Below are positions 45,011 through 53,381 of a DNA stretch of 64,000 nucleotides, piece by piece. The translations under genes and the position numbers were made by a program. Origin of the DNA: Planctomycetota bacterium (GTDB taxonomy: Bacteria; Planctomycetota; UBA1135; GCA-002686595); contig JADJNY010000004.1 in assembly GCA_016714045.1 (NCBI GenBank), forward strand, positions 434,001 through 498,000, given 5' to 3'. Numbering within the stretch: position 1 is the stretch's first letter; each line of letters starts with the position of its first letter. The notes under the pieces are model-generated. The model made no database searches. It was not told where the DNA came from and saw only the letters and a list, made by a program, of their open reading frames with translations.

Positions 45011-46126
45011 ATGATGCACGCGCATACGACCCTCGCCCTCGCCCTCACGCTCCCTACGGCCGTCGTGCACGCTCAAACCCCGGACGGCAGCGATCTCGCG
45101 AAGGCCGTCGGCGCCGCCGCGCGCGCAGAGTTCACCGCGCCTGCGCTGCTCGACCGGGTGCACGAGCGCCCCGGCTCCGGCCGTCCGCTGCGGCTCCTCG
45201 AGGACCTCCACGTGCGGCTGCAGGCTCAGCAGTCGAGCTCGCAGGGCGAGACCGCGCTCGGCTTCGCGTTCGACTTCGCGAAGCCCATCGGGACGTCCGA
45301 AACGCCGGAGTCGGAGTCCTTCGACCTCGTCGCGCGCGGCAACGTCGCGTTCGACAGCGCGTCGAACCCCGACGACTTCACCACTGTGATGCTGCGCGCG
45401 CGCTGGTTCGGCTCGACGATGCTCGGCGACGACGAGAAGTCGCGCTCGGAGCGCGTCGCCGAGTTCGCCGACCCGACCGCGGAGGAGCTCGCCGAGCTCG
45501 ACTCCGGTTCGAGCGACGTCGGGAGACTCACGCGCGCCTGGGCCGAGAAGCTCGAGCGCACGCTCCCGACCGAGGTCGTGTGGGACGGCGAGCTGCACGC
45601 AGGCCTCGAGACGAACCAGACCTTCGGTTCCCGGCAGATGGTCTTCGGCCTGTCCACGGGCGTCCGGCCGATCGCCTGGAACCCCGAAGCCGCGCTGAGC
45701 CGATGGAACCCGTTCGACGTGCCCGCCGCGGCGCTGCGGTGGCTCGCGGGCGAGCCGTTCCGCACGTCAGGCCGCGCGTGGCCGACCTTCGTCGCCGGTC
45801 TCGACGTCGTCGACGCGTCCTCCAACGACCTGCGCGGCGCGGTGACGAACGACGAGTCCTACCTGCGCGCACGCCTCGAAGCCGCGACGCGCTCGCGCGC
45901 CTTCACGCTCGGCGGCGAAGAACTGCACTTCACCGCCGCCTGGCGCTTCTTCCAAGAGCTCGACGCCCCCGCCGGCGCACGCCAAGCCGACATCGACACG
46001 ACGAGCCACCTCGCACTCGGCCTCGAACTCCCCCACGGCTTCGAGCTCGTCTACTCCGCAGGCCGCATGCCGCTCGACGACCAAGACGACTCCGTCTTCG
46101 CCATCGGCTACCACCTCGACTTCTGA
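45011..46126 (+). CDS. Probable outer-membrane beta-barrel protein
   Basis: The roughly 370-residue protein has a signal peptide (ALALTLPTAVVHAQ) and alternating strand-like segments (VRLQAQQSSSQGETALGFAFDFAKP; SFDLVARGNVAFD; VVWDGELHAGLETNQTFGSRQMVFGLSTGV). It ends SVFAIGYHLDF with a terminal Phe, consistent with insertion by the Bam machinery. Two adjacent ATGs (45011, 45014) are possible and neither has a clear ribosome binding site. It is divergent from the receptor gene. No family recognised; function unknown. Confidence 0.78.
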   Translation: MMHAHTTLALALTLPTAVVHAQTPDGSDLAKAVGAAARAEFTAPALLDRVHERPGSGRPLRLLEDLHVRLQAQQSSSQGETALGFAFDFAKPIGTSETPESESFDLVARGNVAFDSASNPDDFTTVMLRARWFGSTMLGDDEKSRSERVAEFADPTAEELAELDSGSSDVGRLTRAWAEKLERTLPTEVVWDGELHAGLETNQTFGSRQMVFGLSTGVRPIAWNPEAALSRWNPFDVPAAALRWLAGEPFRTSGRAWPTFVAGLDVVDASSNDLRGAVTNDESYLRARLEAATRSRAFTLGGEELHFTAAWRFFQELDAPAGARQADIDTTSHLALGLELPHGFELVYSAGRMPLDDQDDSVFAIGYHLDF

Positions 46127-46328
46127 TCGACGCCACGCACGACCCACGCTCAGCCCGCACCGTTCCCCATCCCCCCGCGCTCCAGGCTGAGCGCCACGCT
46201 CGTTGCGGAGCGACTCCTTTCGGGAGTGCTCGCGCGGCGCGAGCCTTCCCACCGCGCCGGCGGCCCGTTGCTGAGCGACTACTCTCGAAAGTCCTCGCGC
46301 CGCGCGAACATCCTCGCTGTGCAGAGCG
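46127..46328 (+). repeat. 5' modules preceding element R3
   Basis: This gene-free stretch contains at least two degenerate copies of CGTTGC(T/G)GAGCGACt..tctcGaaAGT..CTCGCGC followed by GCGCGA, the same module seen before R1 and R2. The remainder of the 46127-46658 gap beyond R3 is pyrimidine-rich without features. Confidence 0.55.
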
Positions 46329-46482
46329 CTCGTTGCGGAGAGCCAGTAGAGCCCCGTGCAAGGCCGGGCCGGTCCTCCGGCCCGAGCCGGCACGGAGTCC
46401 GGAATGCGAAGCAGCCGCTGTGTTCCGTTGCGTCCCTCTCCCCTGGATCGCCCCACCCGGCCATTGCGCCCCGACCGACACC
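46329..46482 (+). repeat. Structured intergenic element, copy R3
   Basis: The hairpin at 46351-46398 keeps the TCCT loop and the apical GGGCCGG/CCGGCCC stem. The lower stem has GTG paired with CAC, where R2 has G-U wobbles, so pairing is preserved by different bases. A few mismatches form an internal loop. The linker GGAATGCGAAGCA, second stem CAG-ccg-CTG, and tail CCCGGCCATTGCGCCCCGACCGACAC follow. Confidence 0.8.
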
Positions 46483-46658
46483 CGTCACCCCCCACGTCCC
46501 GAAATCGCCCCCACTCACGCCACCGGCCCCCCACGCCCACCCTCTTGATCCACGCTTGACCCACCGCTCTCCAAACACCAACCCCACGCGTCGATCACCC
46601 CCCCGCGCCCCGCACCCCACGCTCCATTCGCGCCGCCCCGATTCCGATAGAGGCGCGT

Positions 46659-47906
46659 ATGAGCCCCGCCCTCTCGCGCCCGTTCGTCCCCGCCGCACTC
46701 CTCCTCACCGTCGTCGTCGCCGCTGCTTCGTGCGCGACTACGACCCAATCCAGCCTCCACACCGATCCAACCGCCGAGCCGGTGATCGCGGAGTGGGGTG
46801 ACGCCGCCGAGGACGGCGACGCGGCCGCGCAGTTCCGCGTCGGACTCGCACTCGACACCGGCGACGGCGCCGCGCTCGACCCGAACGCGGCCGCCGCCTG
46901 GTACCGCCGCTCCGCCGAGCAAGGCCACCCCGCCGCGCAGAACAACCTCGGGCTGCTCCACTACGAGGGCCGCGGCGTCGACCGTTCGCTCGCACAGGCT
47001 GCGCGCTGGTTCGAGCGTGCCGCCGAGCAGGGCTTCGCGGCCGCTCAAGCGAACCTCGGGCGCATGCTGCTGCTCGGCGAGGGCGTCGAACGCGACGTCG
47101 AACGCGCGAGCGACCTGCTCCAACACGCCGCCGCGAAGGGCGACGCGCGCGCGCAGTCGACGCTCGGCGCGATGGAGCTCGACGGGCTCGCCGGACCGCG
47201 CGACGCCGAACGCGCGGCCCGTTGGATCACGAAGTCGGCGGAGCAAGGCTACGCACCTGCGCAGTACCAGCTCGCGCTGCTGCACCTGAACGGCGACGGC
47301 GTCGCGCGAGACGACGCGGCGACCGTGCGCTGGCTCCAGGGCGCGGCGGAGTCGGAGCACGCCGACGCGCAGTTCCTGCTCGGCTGGATCTTGCACGAAG
47401 GCACGCACGCACCGCGCGACGACGGCGCGAGCGCGCGCTGGCTCGAGCGCGCGGCCGGACACGCGCACGCGGCGGCGCAGGCCCAGCTCGGCCGCCTTTA
47501 CCTCGAAGGCGCGGGCGTCGCACGAGACGACGCGACGGGCGCGCGTTGGCTCGAGCGCGCGGCGGAGCAGGGCTTCGCGCGCGCACAGCACGATCTCGCG
47601 CTCCTCTATCTCCGCGGCCGGGGTGTCGCGGCGAACGCGGCGCGTTCCGCCGAGTGGATGGAGCGCGCGGCGGAGCAAGGGCTCGTCGAAGCCCAACTGC
47701 GCGCCGGCGCGATGCGCGAGAAGGGACGCGGCGTGGATCGCGACCTCGTGCTCGCGCGCGCGTGGTATCGGCTCGCCGAGCTCGGAGGCACCGAAGACGC
47801 ACGCGCGTCGGTCGCGCGCGTCGAACGAGAGATGACGGAGCGCGACGTCGCGCGTTCGGAAGAGCGCGTGCGCGCTACTTCGGCTTCGCAGCGAACGACG
47901 CGCTGA
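46659..47906 (+). CDS. Sel1-like repeat lipoprotein
   Basis: The 415-residue protein has a lipobox ending AAASC and about nine Sel1-type repeats of 36 residues (for example AAAWYRRSAEQGHPAAQNNLGLLHYEGRGVD). These form an alpha/alpha solenoid used for protein-protein contacts. The C-terminal tail is charged and overlaps the convergent dienelactone hydrolase gene by 32 bp. Partner unknown. Periplasmic location is inferred from the signal. Confidence 0.92.
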   Translation: MSPALSRPFVPAALLLTVVVAAASCATTTQSSLHTDPTAEPVIAEWGDAAEDGDAAAQFRVGLALDTGDGAALDPNAAAAWYRRSAEQGHPAAQNNLGLLHYEGRGVDRSLAQAARWFERAAEQGFAAAQANLGRMLLLGEGVERDVERASDLLQHAAAKGDARAQSTLGAMELDGLAGPRDAERAARWITKSAEQGYAPAQYQLALLHLNGDGVARDDAATVRWLQGAAESEHADAQFLLGWILHEGTHAPRDDGASARWLERAAGHAHAAAQAQLGRLYLEGAGVARDDATGARWLERAAEQGFARAQHDLALLYLRGRGVAANAARSAEWMERAAEQGLVEAQLRAGAMREKGRGVDRDLVLARAWYRLAELGGTEDARASVARVEREMTERDVARSEERVRATSASQRTTR

Positions 47907-48732
47907 GGATCGCCTTCACTCGCGTCCACGCCTCGTCGCGCGCCTTGCGGTTCGCGTCGCCCGGTTCCGCGCTCTCGCCCGCGCGGAAGAAGCCGTGGCC
48001 CGCGCCTGCGTAGATCACGGGCTCGAAGGTCTTGCCCGCCGACTTCATCACGTCCTTCGTCGGTTCGACCCCCGCCGTGATGCGGTTGTCGTTCTCGCCG
48101 TAGAAGCCGTAGACGGGGCACGCGATGCGCGCGAACGCGTCCTTCTCCTTCGGCGCGCCGCCGTAGAAGACGAACGCGACCGCAAGATCCGTGCGACACG
48201 ACGCGAACTCGAAGGTCTGGCTTCCGCCCCAGCAGAAGCCCGCGACCGCGAGCTTGCCGTTCGACGCGTCGAGCTTCTTCGCGTGCTCGCACACGGCGTT
48301 CAGGTTCGCGGTCACCTGCGCGGGGTCGAGCGCGTAGATGCCCTTGGTCGCCGCGTCGACGCTCGGGAACGACTCCGTGTTGCCGCCGTTGGGTCCCTTG
48401 CCCGACAGGAGATCGGGCGCAACAGCGACATAGCCCGCCGCCGCGAGGTCGTCCGCGATCGCGCGCACCCACGTCGTCAGCCCCTTGTTCTCGTGGAGCA
48501 CGAGCACGACGGGCGCCTTCTCCTTCACTTCGGGGAACGCGACGAAGCAGTGCACCTTCTCCGCGCCGCTCGCGACGTCGATCCACTCGTGGTGCCGCGG
48601 CGACGCGTCGAGCCGCGCCTCGGGCGGCGCGACCTTCGCCTCCGCGGACTTCGGCGCGGCTTCGGGCGCGGGCTTCGGGTCTTGGGGGGCGAGGAAGGAA
48701 GCGACGAACGCGAGCGCGAGGAAGGTCTGCAT
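47875..48732 (-). CDS. Exported dienelactone hydrolase family protein
   Basis: The 285-residue alpha/beta hydrolase has a Cys nucleophile in GFCWGG, an Asp in ENDNR and a His in GAGHGFF, the Cys-Asp-His triad of dienelactone hydrolases. A short hydrophobic N-terminus (MQTFLALAFVASFLAPQ) predicts export, which is common for this family in several Gram-negatives. The substrate may be a lactone or ester other than dienelactone. The start is the ATG at 48732; the upstream frame extension is non-coding. Confidence 0.9.
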   Translation of the reverse strand: MQTFLALAFVASFLAPQDPKPAPEAAPKSAEAKVAPPEARLDASPRHHEWIDVASGAEKVHCFVAFPEVKEKAPVVLVLHENKGLTTWVRAIADDLAAAGYVAVAPDLLSGKGPNGGNTESFPSVDAATKGIYALDPAQVTANLNAVCEHAKKLDASNGKLAVAGFCWGGSQTFEFASCRTDLAVAFVFYGGAPKEKDAFARIACPVYGFYGENDNRITAGVEPTKDVMKSAGKTFEPVIYAGAGHGFFRAGESAEPGDANRKARDEAWTRVKAILSASFAAKPK

Positions 48733-49046
48733 GGCGCGCGCGAGCCTACCGCAAAGGGCGTAGGCGCGGCGAGTGCGATGCCCGCGTTCCGCGCCGTCGG
48801 GAGCGCGTGCACGGCGTGGGCTCGCGCGCACGGAAGCCCAGCACACGCGGCGGCCACCGCAAGCAGGACCCCGCCGCGGGCCCTTCCTGCCGCGCCCCAG
48901 GTGCGCCGGAGCGTGCTCACGCTCCGCCCGCGCACACGACGGCGCGAAAAGTTCGAGAACGCGCGCATCCTCCGTCGCACTGCAAGCCTCCTCCACGGCG
49001 GCGCAGCGACGTCCGCGCGCCGCACGACCCTTTCGAGGAACCGACC
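48733..49046. other. Intergenic region upstream of the DUF2892 gene
   Basis: About 314 bp with no supported gene between divergent genes. No repeat, hairpin or operator was evident. Confidence 0.4.
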
Positions 49047-49262
49047 ATGCTCTCCAAGCTCCTGCCCGTGAACGAACATCCCGTCGAGCGCGTCCTGCGC
49101 GTCGCCGTCGGCCTCGCCGCCGTCAGCCTCGTCTTCGTCGGCCCACAGACGGCGTGGGGGTGGCTCGGCCTCGTGCCCGTCTTCACGGGGATCTTCGGGA
49201 GCTGCCCGCTCTACACGTTGCTCGGTTTCTCGACGTGCCCGATGCGCTCGACACCGCGCTGA
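49047..49262 (+). CDS. DUF2892 small membrane protein (YgaP transmembrane-like)
   Basis: The 71-residue protein begins MLSKLLPVNEHPVERVLRVA, matching the start of DUF2892 proteins, and has two hydrophobic segments (about residues 20-34 and 38-60). It contains the GSCPLYTLLG motif with a conserved Cys, and a second Cys in TCP. The ATG at 49047 follows GAGGAACCG; the larger upstream frame is not coding. Members are often fused or linked to rhodanese domains and may bind metal or thiols, though no rhodanese is nearby. Confidence 0.85.
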   Translation: MLSKLLPVNEHPVERVLRVAVGLAAVSLVFVGPQTAWGWLGLVPVFTGIFGSCPLYTLLGFSTCPMRSTPR

Positions 49263-49289
49263 AGTTCGGCGAGCGCTATCCTCGCGCCG

Positions 49290-49868
49290 ATGACGGACGA
49301 CGCCGAGCTCCTCGCGCGCGCTGCACGCGGCGACCGCGCCGCGTTCGGCGAGTTCGTCGTGCGGCACGAGCCCGCGCTCCTGCGCTTCGCGCGTGCGACC
49401 GCTCACGACGAAACGGAGGCGGACGACGTGTTCCAGCGGACCTTCCTCGCGGCTTGGCGCGGCGCGAAGAACGCGCGCGCGACGCCGAGTGCACGCCCGT
49501 GGCTCTTCGCGATCGCGCGGCGCGAATCCGCGCGTCTCGGTCGACGCGCAGCGGACCGCGCGGCGCGCGAGCGCTCGATCGACGAGCTCGGTGAAGACGC
49601 CGGCTTCGGCGACGTCGAGCACACGCCCGAGCGCATGGCGCACCTGCGCGAGGAGCGCGTGCTCGTGGACAAAGCCCTCAACGCGCTCTCGCCCGAACAC
49701 CGCGAGGTCCTCGTGCTCCGCGACGTCGAAGGCCTCTCGGGCGACGAGGCCGCCGAGCTGCTCGGACTCACGCTCATCGCGCTGAAAGCCCGCCTGCACC
49801 GCGCCCGCCTCGCGCTCGCGTGCGAACTCCGAATCTGTCTCCGAGAGGAGCTGCGTCATGAAGGGTGA
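49290..49868 (+). CDS. ECF-family RNA polymerase sigma factor
   Basis: The 192-residue protein has sigma region 2 (LLRFARATAHDETEADDVFQRTFLAAWRG) and region 4 (LSPEHREVLVLRDVEGLSGDEAAELLGLTLIALKARLHRAR), with a short linker between. This is the two-domain ECF layout. Its stop overlaps the start of a zinc-finger anti-sigma gene by 11 bp, the usual regulator pairing. Target promoters are not evident. Confidence 0.95.
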   Translation: MTDDAELLARAARGDRAAFGEFVVRHEPALLRFARATAHDETEADDVFQRTFLAAWRGAKNARATPSARPWLFAIARRESARLGRRAADRAARERSIDELGEDAGFGDVEHTPERMAHLREERVLVDKALNALSPEHREVLVLRDVEGLSGDEAAELLGLTLIALKARLHRARLALACELRICLREELRHEG

Positions 49869-50175
49869 ACGCATCGTCGCCGGTCTCGCGTGCAGCGCCG
49901 TGCTCGCCCGCCTCTCCGACTACCTCGACGGCGAGCTCGCGCCCGACGAACGCGCCCAACTCGAGGCCCACGTCCGCGACTGCGACCACTGCGCCCGCTT
50001 CGGCGGCGTCTTCGCCAACCTGATCCGCACGCTGCGCCACCACTTGACGCACTCGTCGCACCCAACGCACCCAGCGCACCCAACGCACCCAGCGCAGCCG
50101 GCGAACCCAACGCACCCGCCTCCCCCGAGCACGCGCGTCCGACACCTCCTCGACCACCTCGACGACCCGGCCTGA
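49858..50175 (+). CDS. Zinc-finger (HC2) anti-sigma factor, soluble
   Basis: The 105-residue protein contains the zf-HC2 signature H38-x3-C42-x2-C45 with C12 upstream, as in ZAS-type anti-sigma factors that hold an ECF sigma inactive. It lacks a transmembrane helix. Instead it carries a His-Pro low-complexity stretch (HPTHPAHPTHPAQPANPTHP, about residues 63-82), encoded by an 18-bp repeat at 50057-50110, which could bind metal. It ends 24 bp before the repeat element R4. Confidence 0.87.
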   Translation: MKGERIVAGLACSAVLARLSDYLDGELAPDERAQLEAHVRDCDHCARFGGVFANLIRTLRHHLTHSSHPTHPAHPTHPAQPANPTHPPPPSTRVRHLLDHLDDPA

Positions 50176-50199
50176 CGCCCGACACCTCTTCCCTCTTCG

Positions 50200-50340
50200 A
50201 GCAGAACTCCGCGCTCGCACTCGGCCGGTCCTCCGGCCGAGTGCGAGTGCGGAGTCTGGGATGCGGAGCACCCACATGTGCGCCTTGGCGCGCAGTCTCC
50301 GTCGCCTCCCATCTCCCTCCCGCGCTCCCGACCGACACCG
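50200..50340 (+). repeat. Structured intergenic element, copy R4
   Basis: The hairpin at 50206-50255 has 23-nt arms with a different sequence from R2 (CTCGCACTCGG... pairs ...CCGAGTGCGAG) yet still fully paired apart from one wobble. This is strong compensatory evidence. The TCCT loop (50229-50232), linker GGGATGCGGAGCA, second stem CAC..GTG and tail GCGCTCCCGACCGACACC are kept. It lies between the anti-sigma gene and the ChaN-like gene. Confidence 0.85.
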
Positions 50341-50403
50341 GCGCCGTGTCCACCCAGTCGAAGGGATGCAACCCCACCCACCACACGTCAGGATGAGCGC
50401 GAC

Positions 50404-52629
50404 ATGAAGCGCTTCTCCCCCCTCGCCCTGCTCCTCGCCCTCCCCTTCGCCGCCTGCACCAACGCCGGCACCGCACCCGCGCGCAACGGAGCCTCCACCC
50501 GCTCGCCCGACATCGCGCGCGACGACTTCCTCCCACCTCTCGAGCACGCCGTCTCCGTGCGCGACGGCCGCACGGGCGAGCGACTCACGTGGGACGAGCT
50601 CCTCACGCGCCTCGCCCCCTCCCACGCCGTCTTCCTCGGCGAAACCCACATCGACGAGACGACCCACCGCGTCGAACTCGGCGTCTACGAAGGCCTGCTC
50701 GCGCGTCGCAAGCAAGTCGTCCTCGCGATGGAGATGTTCGAGCGCGACGTGCAGGGCGCCGTCGACGCCTACCTCGCCGGCACGATCGACGAGCCGACGT
50801 TCCTCGCACGTTCGCGCCCGTGGTCGAACTACAAGACCGCCTACCGGCCGATGATCGAGCTCGCGAAGGCGAAGCGCGCGCCCGTCGTCGCCTCGAACTT
50901 CCCCGCCACGCTGCGCTCGAAGGTCTCGGCCGAGAAGGGCGGCTTGAAGGCGCTCTCCGCCGAGGAGCGCGCGTTCGCGCCGAAGGAACTCCTCGCGAAC
51001 ACCCCGGGCTACTGGCGCCGCGTCGACAACGCGATCCGCGGTCACGTCGGCATGATGGGCCCGCGGCCCGCGGCCGACGATCCGCGCCTCCTCGACACGC
51101 AGTCCTTGTGGGACAACACGATGGGCGAGTCGTGCGCGCTCGCCCTCGACCGCCATCCCGGCGCGCTCGTCGTGCACGTGAACGGCGGCTTCCACAGCGA
51201 GTACTGGGACGGCACCGCGCGCCAGCTCGCGCTGCGCAAGCCGAACGCGAAGGTGAAGACCGTCGCGATCGTGACGAGCTCGAACCCGCAGTCCGAAGAC
51301 GTCGCGGGCCTCCCCGTCGCCGACTACGTCGTCTTCGCGCACGAGCGCGCGCAGGACGTCAACGAAGGCACCTATTCCGTCTTCACCGCACGCCAGCTCC
51401 AGTACCGCGTGAACGTGCCGCACGGCGCGCGCGAGAAGCTCCCGCTCCTCGTCTGGCTCGGCGACGACGGCGAGAGCGCGGAGGACGCGATGGAGCTCTG
51501 GAAGGCGCGCCTCGGCGACGCGTGCGTCCTGCTCGTCGTCGAAGCGCCGTACCGTGAGACGCAGGAGGACCTCTCGATCGGCGGCCGCTGGTACTGGCCC
51601 GACTCGTTCCGCGAGGACCTCGGCGCGCTGCGCCCCGGCATCGCGGAGATCTACGGCTACGCGCTGCGCCACTTCCCCGTGGACCCGAAGCGCGTCGTGC
51701 TCGCGGGTGAGGGCACGGGCGCGACCGTCGTCGCGTCGAGCGTGCTCCTGACCGATGGCCTCGGGGTGACGGGCCTCGCGCTCGGGCCGACGCGCTACAC
51801 TTCGCTCAAGGACTTCCCGCTCCCGCTGCCCGAGCTGCGCGGCGACCTGCCGAAGACGAAGAAAGCGCTGCGCGTCTTCGCCGCGGGCGGCGACATGGAG
51901 TGGTGGAAGGGCGAGCTCGCGGAGTACACGGGCGTCGGGCTCGAGAACTCGCTCGCCGAGCTCGCGCCGCTCGTGCGTGACGGCGTCCACGACGACGCGC
52001 GCGACGAACTCGACCTCGAGAACGCGGTGCGGACGGCGCTCGGGCTCGCCGCGCGTGTCGTGAAGGACGATGCGCCGCGGCGCTTCCTCGTCGTCGGCGA
52101 GAGCGTGCGCGCGCGCAGCTGGGGACGGCTGCTCGCTCAGGACTACCTCGCGAAGGGCGAACTCGTGGCGCTGTGGCGCGGACTCTGGGACCTGCCGCCC
52201 GGGACGTCGAACGTCGGCGGCGCCGAACGCATCACACCGCCCGTCGACGCGAGCGCGTTCGCCGCGGGCGCCGCGCTCCCCCGCGCTCCCGGTCCGTTCG
52301 GCGGAACGACGGTGATCGTGCTCCCCGACGACCTCCCGCAAGCGGAGCGCGACGCGTGGACGGAACTCCAGAAGAACGACCCGCTGAACAAGTCGAGCCG
52401 CTTCCACCGCTTCGTGCTCGCAGCGCAGTCGGGCGAGCGCGCGCTGCCCGTCGTTCTCGAGGAGCTCATCGCGAAGAACCGCAAGAACGTCCTCGTCGTC
52501 CCCGCGCGCTGGTGCGCCGACGGCGACGAGCTGCGCGCGCTGAAGAAGCTCGCGCGTCCGTTCGAGAACATGATGACGCTCCACTGGCGGCCGGGCCTGG
52601 GCGGAGTGCGCGCCGCGAGTCCGCATTGA
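50404..52629 (+). CDS. ChaN/DUF399-like lipoprotein with C-terminal alpha/beta-hydrolase-like region
   Basis: The 741-residue lipoprotein (lipobox PFAAC) has an N-terminal DUF399/ChaN-like domain (FLGETHIDETTHRVELGVYEGL ... VVLAMEMFERDVQGAVDAYLAG ... ALVVHVNGGFHSEY). Its conserved His/Glu residues bind haem or iron in the family. The second half looks like an alpha/beta hydrolase (VVLAGEGTGATVVASSVLL as nucleophile elbow region), but no clear Ser-His-Asp triad is certain. The start at 50404 fits the lipobox. The fusion is larger than ChaN itself (about 300 residues). Confidence 0.82.
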   Translation: MKRFSPLALLLALPFAACTNAGTAPARNGASTRSPDIARDDFLPPLEHAVSVRDGRTGERLTWDELLTRLAPSHAVFLGETHIDETTHRVELGVYEGLLARRKQVVLAMEMFERDVQGAVDAYLAGTIDEPTFLARSRPWSNYKTAYRPMIELAKAKRAPVVASNFPATLRSKVSAEKGGLKALSAEERAFAPKELLANTPGYWRRVDNAIRGHVGMMGPRPAADDPRLLDTQSLWDNTMGESCALALDRHPGALVVHVNGGFHSEYWDGTARQLALRKPNAKVKTVAIVTSSNPQSEDVAGLPVADYVVFAHERAQDVNEGTYSVFTARQLQYRVNVPHGAREKLPLLVWLGDDGESAEDAMELWKARLGDACVLLVVEAPYRETQEDLSIGGRWYWPDSFREDLGALRPGIAEIYGYALRHFPVDPKRVVLAGEGTGATVVASSVLLTDGLGVTGLALGPTRYTSLKDFPLPLPELRGDLPKTKKALRVFAAGGDMEWWKGELAEYTGVGLENSLAELAPLVRDGVHDDARDELDLENAVRTALGLAARVVKDDAPRRFLVVGESVRARSWGRLLAQDYLAKGELVALWRGLWDLPPGTSNVGGAERITPPVDASAFAAGAALPRAPGPFGGTTVIVLPDDLPQAERDAWTELQKNDPLNKSSRFHRFVLAAQSGERALPVVLEELIAKNRKNVLVVPARWCADGDELRALKKLARPFENMMTLHWRPGLGGVRAASPH

Positions 52630-52728
52630 GCGGCGATCGCATCCTGGACGGTCGAGCACGCGTCCTTCGCTCTTCGCCGCGCGCACAGGCGTCCTCGATG
52701 CCGTCGTGTCGGCGCGCTGGAGGTCGAC

Positions 52729-53349
52729 TTGCCGCGTGAGGTGCTCCACCTCGGTCCCGACGACGCGCGCCGCGTGCCGTGGAAGAACGGGCGCGGCGTG
52801 ACGGAGGAGCTCGTGCTCTTCCCCGACTACGCATCGTTCGAACGCGGCGACTTCGACTGGCGCGTGTCGAAGGCCGCGGTCGACGCCGACGGCGCGTTCT
52901 CGTCCTTCCCCGGCTTCGAGCGCATCCTCGTGGTGACGCGCGGCGAAGGGCTCGTGCTGACGCACGGCGACGAAGCGTCGCGCGCACGGCTGCGCGCGCT
53001 CGATCCGTATCGCTTCTCGGGCGACTGGAGCACCGTGGGGACGCTCGTGCGCGGCGCGGTGAGCGACTTCAACGTGATCTTCCGCCGCGACGTGGTCGAG
53101 GCGCAGGTCGAGGTGCTCCGGCTCGGACGACGGCGAGCCCTCGAAACCGCGGATGCGCCGCACGTCTTCGTGCACGCGCTCGCGGGCGGCGTGACCGCGC
53201 GCGTCACGGGCGAAGAGGAGCCGTTCGAGCTCGACGAAGGCGACAGTCTGTGGGTGCGCGAAGCCCGCGCGTCCGAGGAGCTCGAGCTCGCCGGCGCGTC
53301 GGAGGGATGCGTCGTGCTGCTCGTGCGAGTTGGGCCGTCGAGAGGGTGA
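52729..53349 (+). CDS. HutD/Ves family cupin-like protein
   Basis: The 206-residue protein has the family start VPWKNGRGVTEEL, followed by WRVSKAAVDADGAFSSFPGFERILVV and GDWSTVGTLVRGAVSDFNVIFRRD, typical of HutD/Ves bicupin proteins. HutD is linked to histidine-utilisation regulation, but no hut genes are near. The start is a TTG at 52729 preceded by a GGAGGTC ribosome binding site, which decides it. Confidence 0.85.
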   Translation: MPREVLHLGPDDARRVPWKNGRGVTEELVLFPDYASFERGDFDWRVSKAAVDADGAFSSFPGFERILVVTRGEGLVLTHGDEASRARLRALDPYRFSGDWSTVGTLVRGAVSDFNVIFRRDVVEAQVEVLRLGRRRALETADAPHVFVHALAGGVTARVTGEEEPFELDEGDSLWVREARASEELELAGASEGCVVLLVRVGPSRG

Positions 53350-53381
53350 GGCCGCGGCGCGGAGCGGGTATCCTCCGCTCC

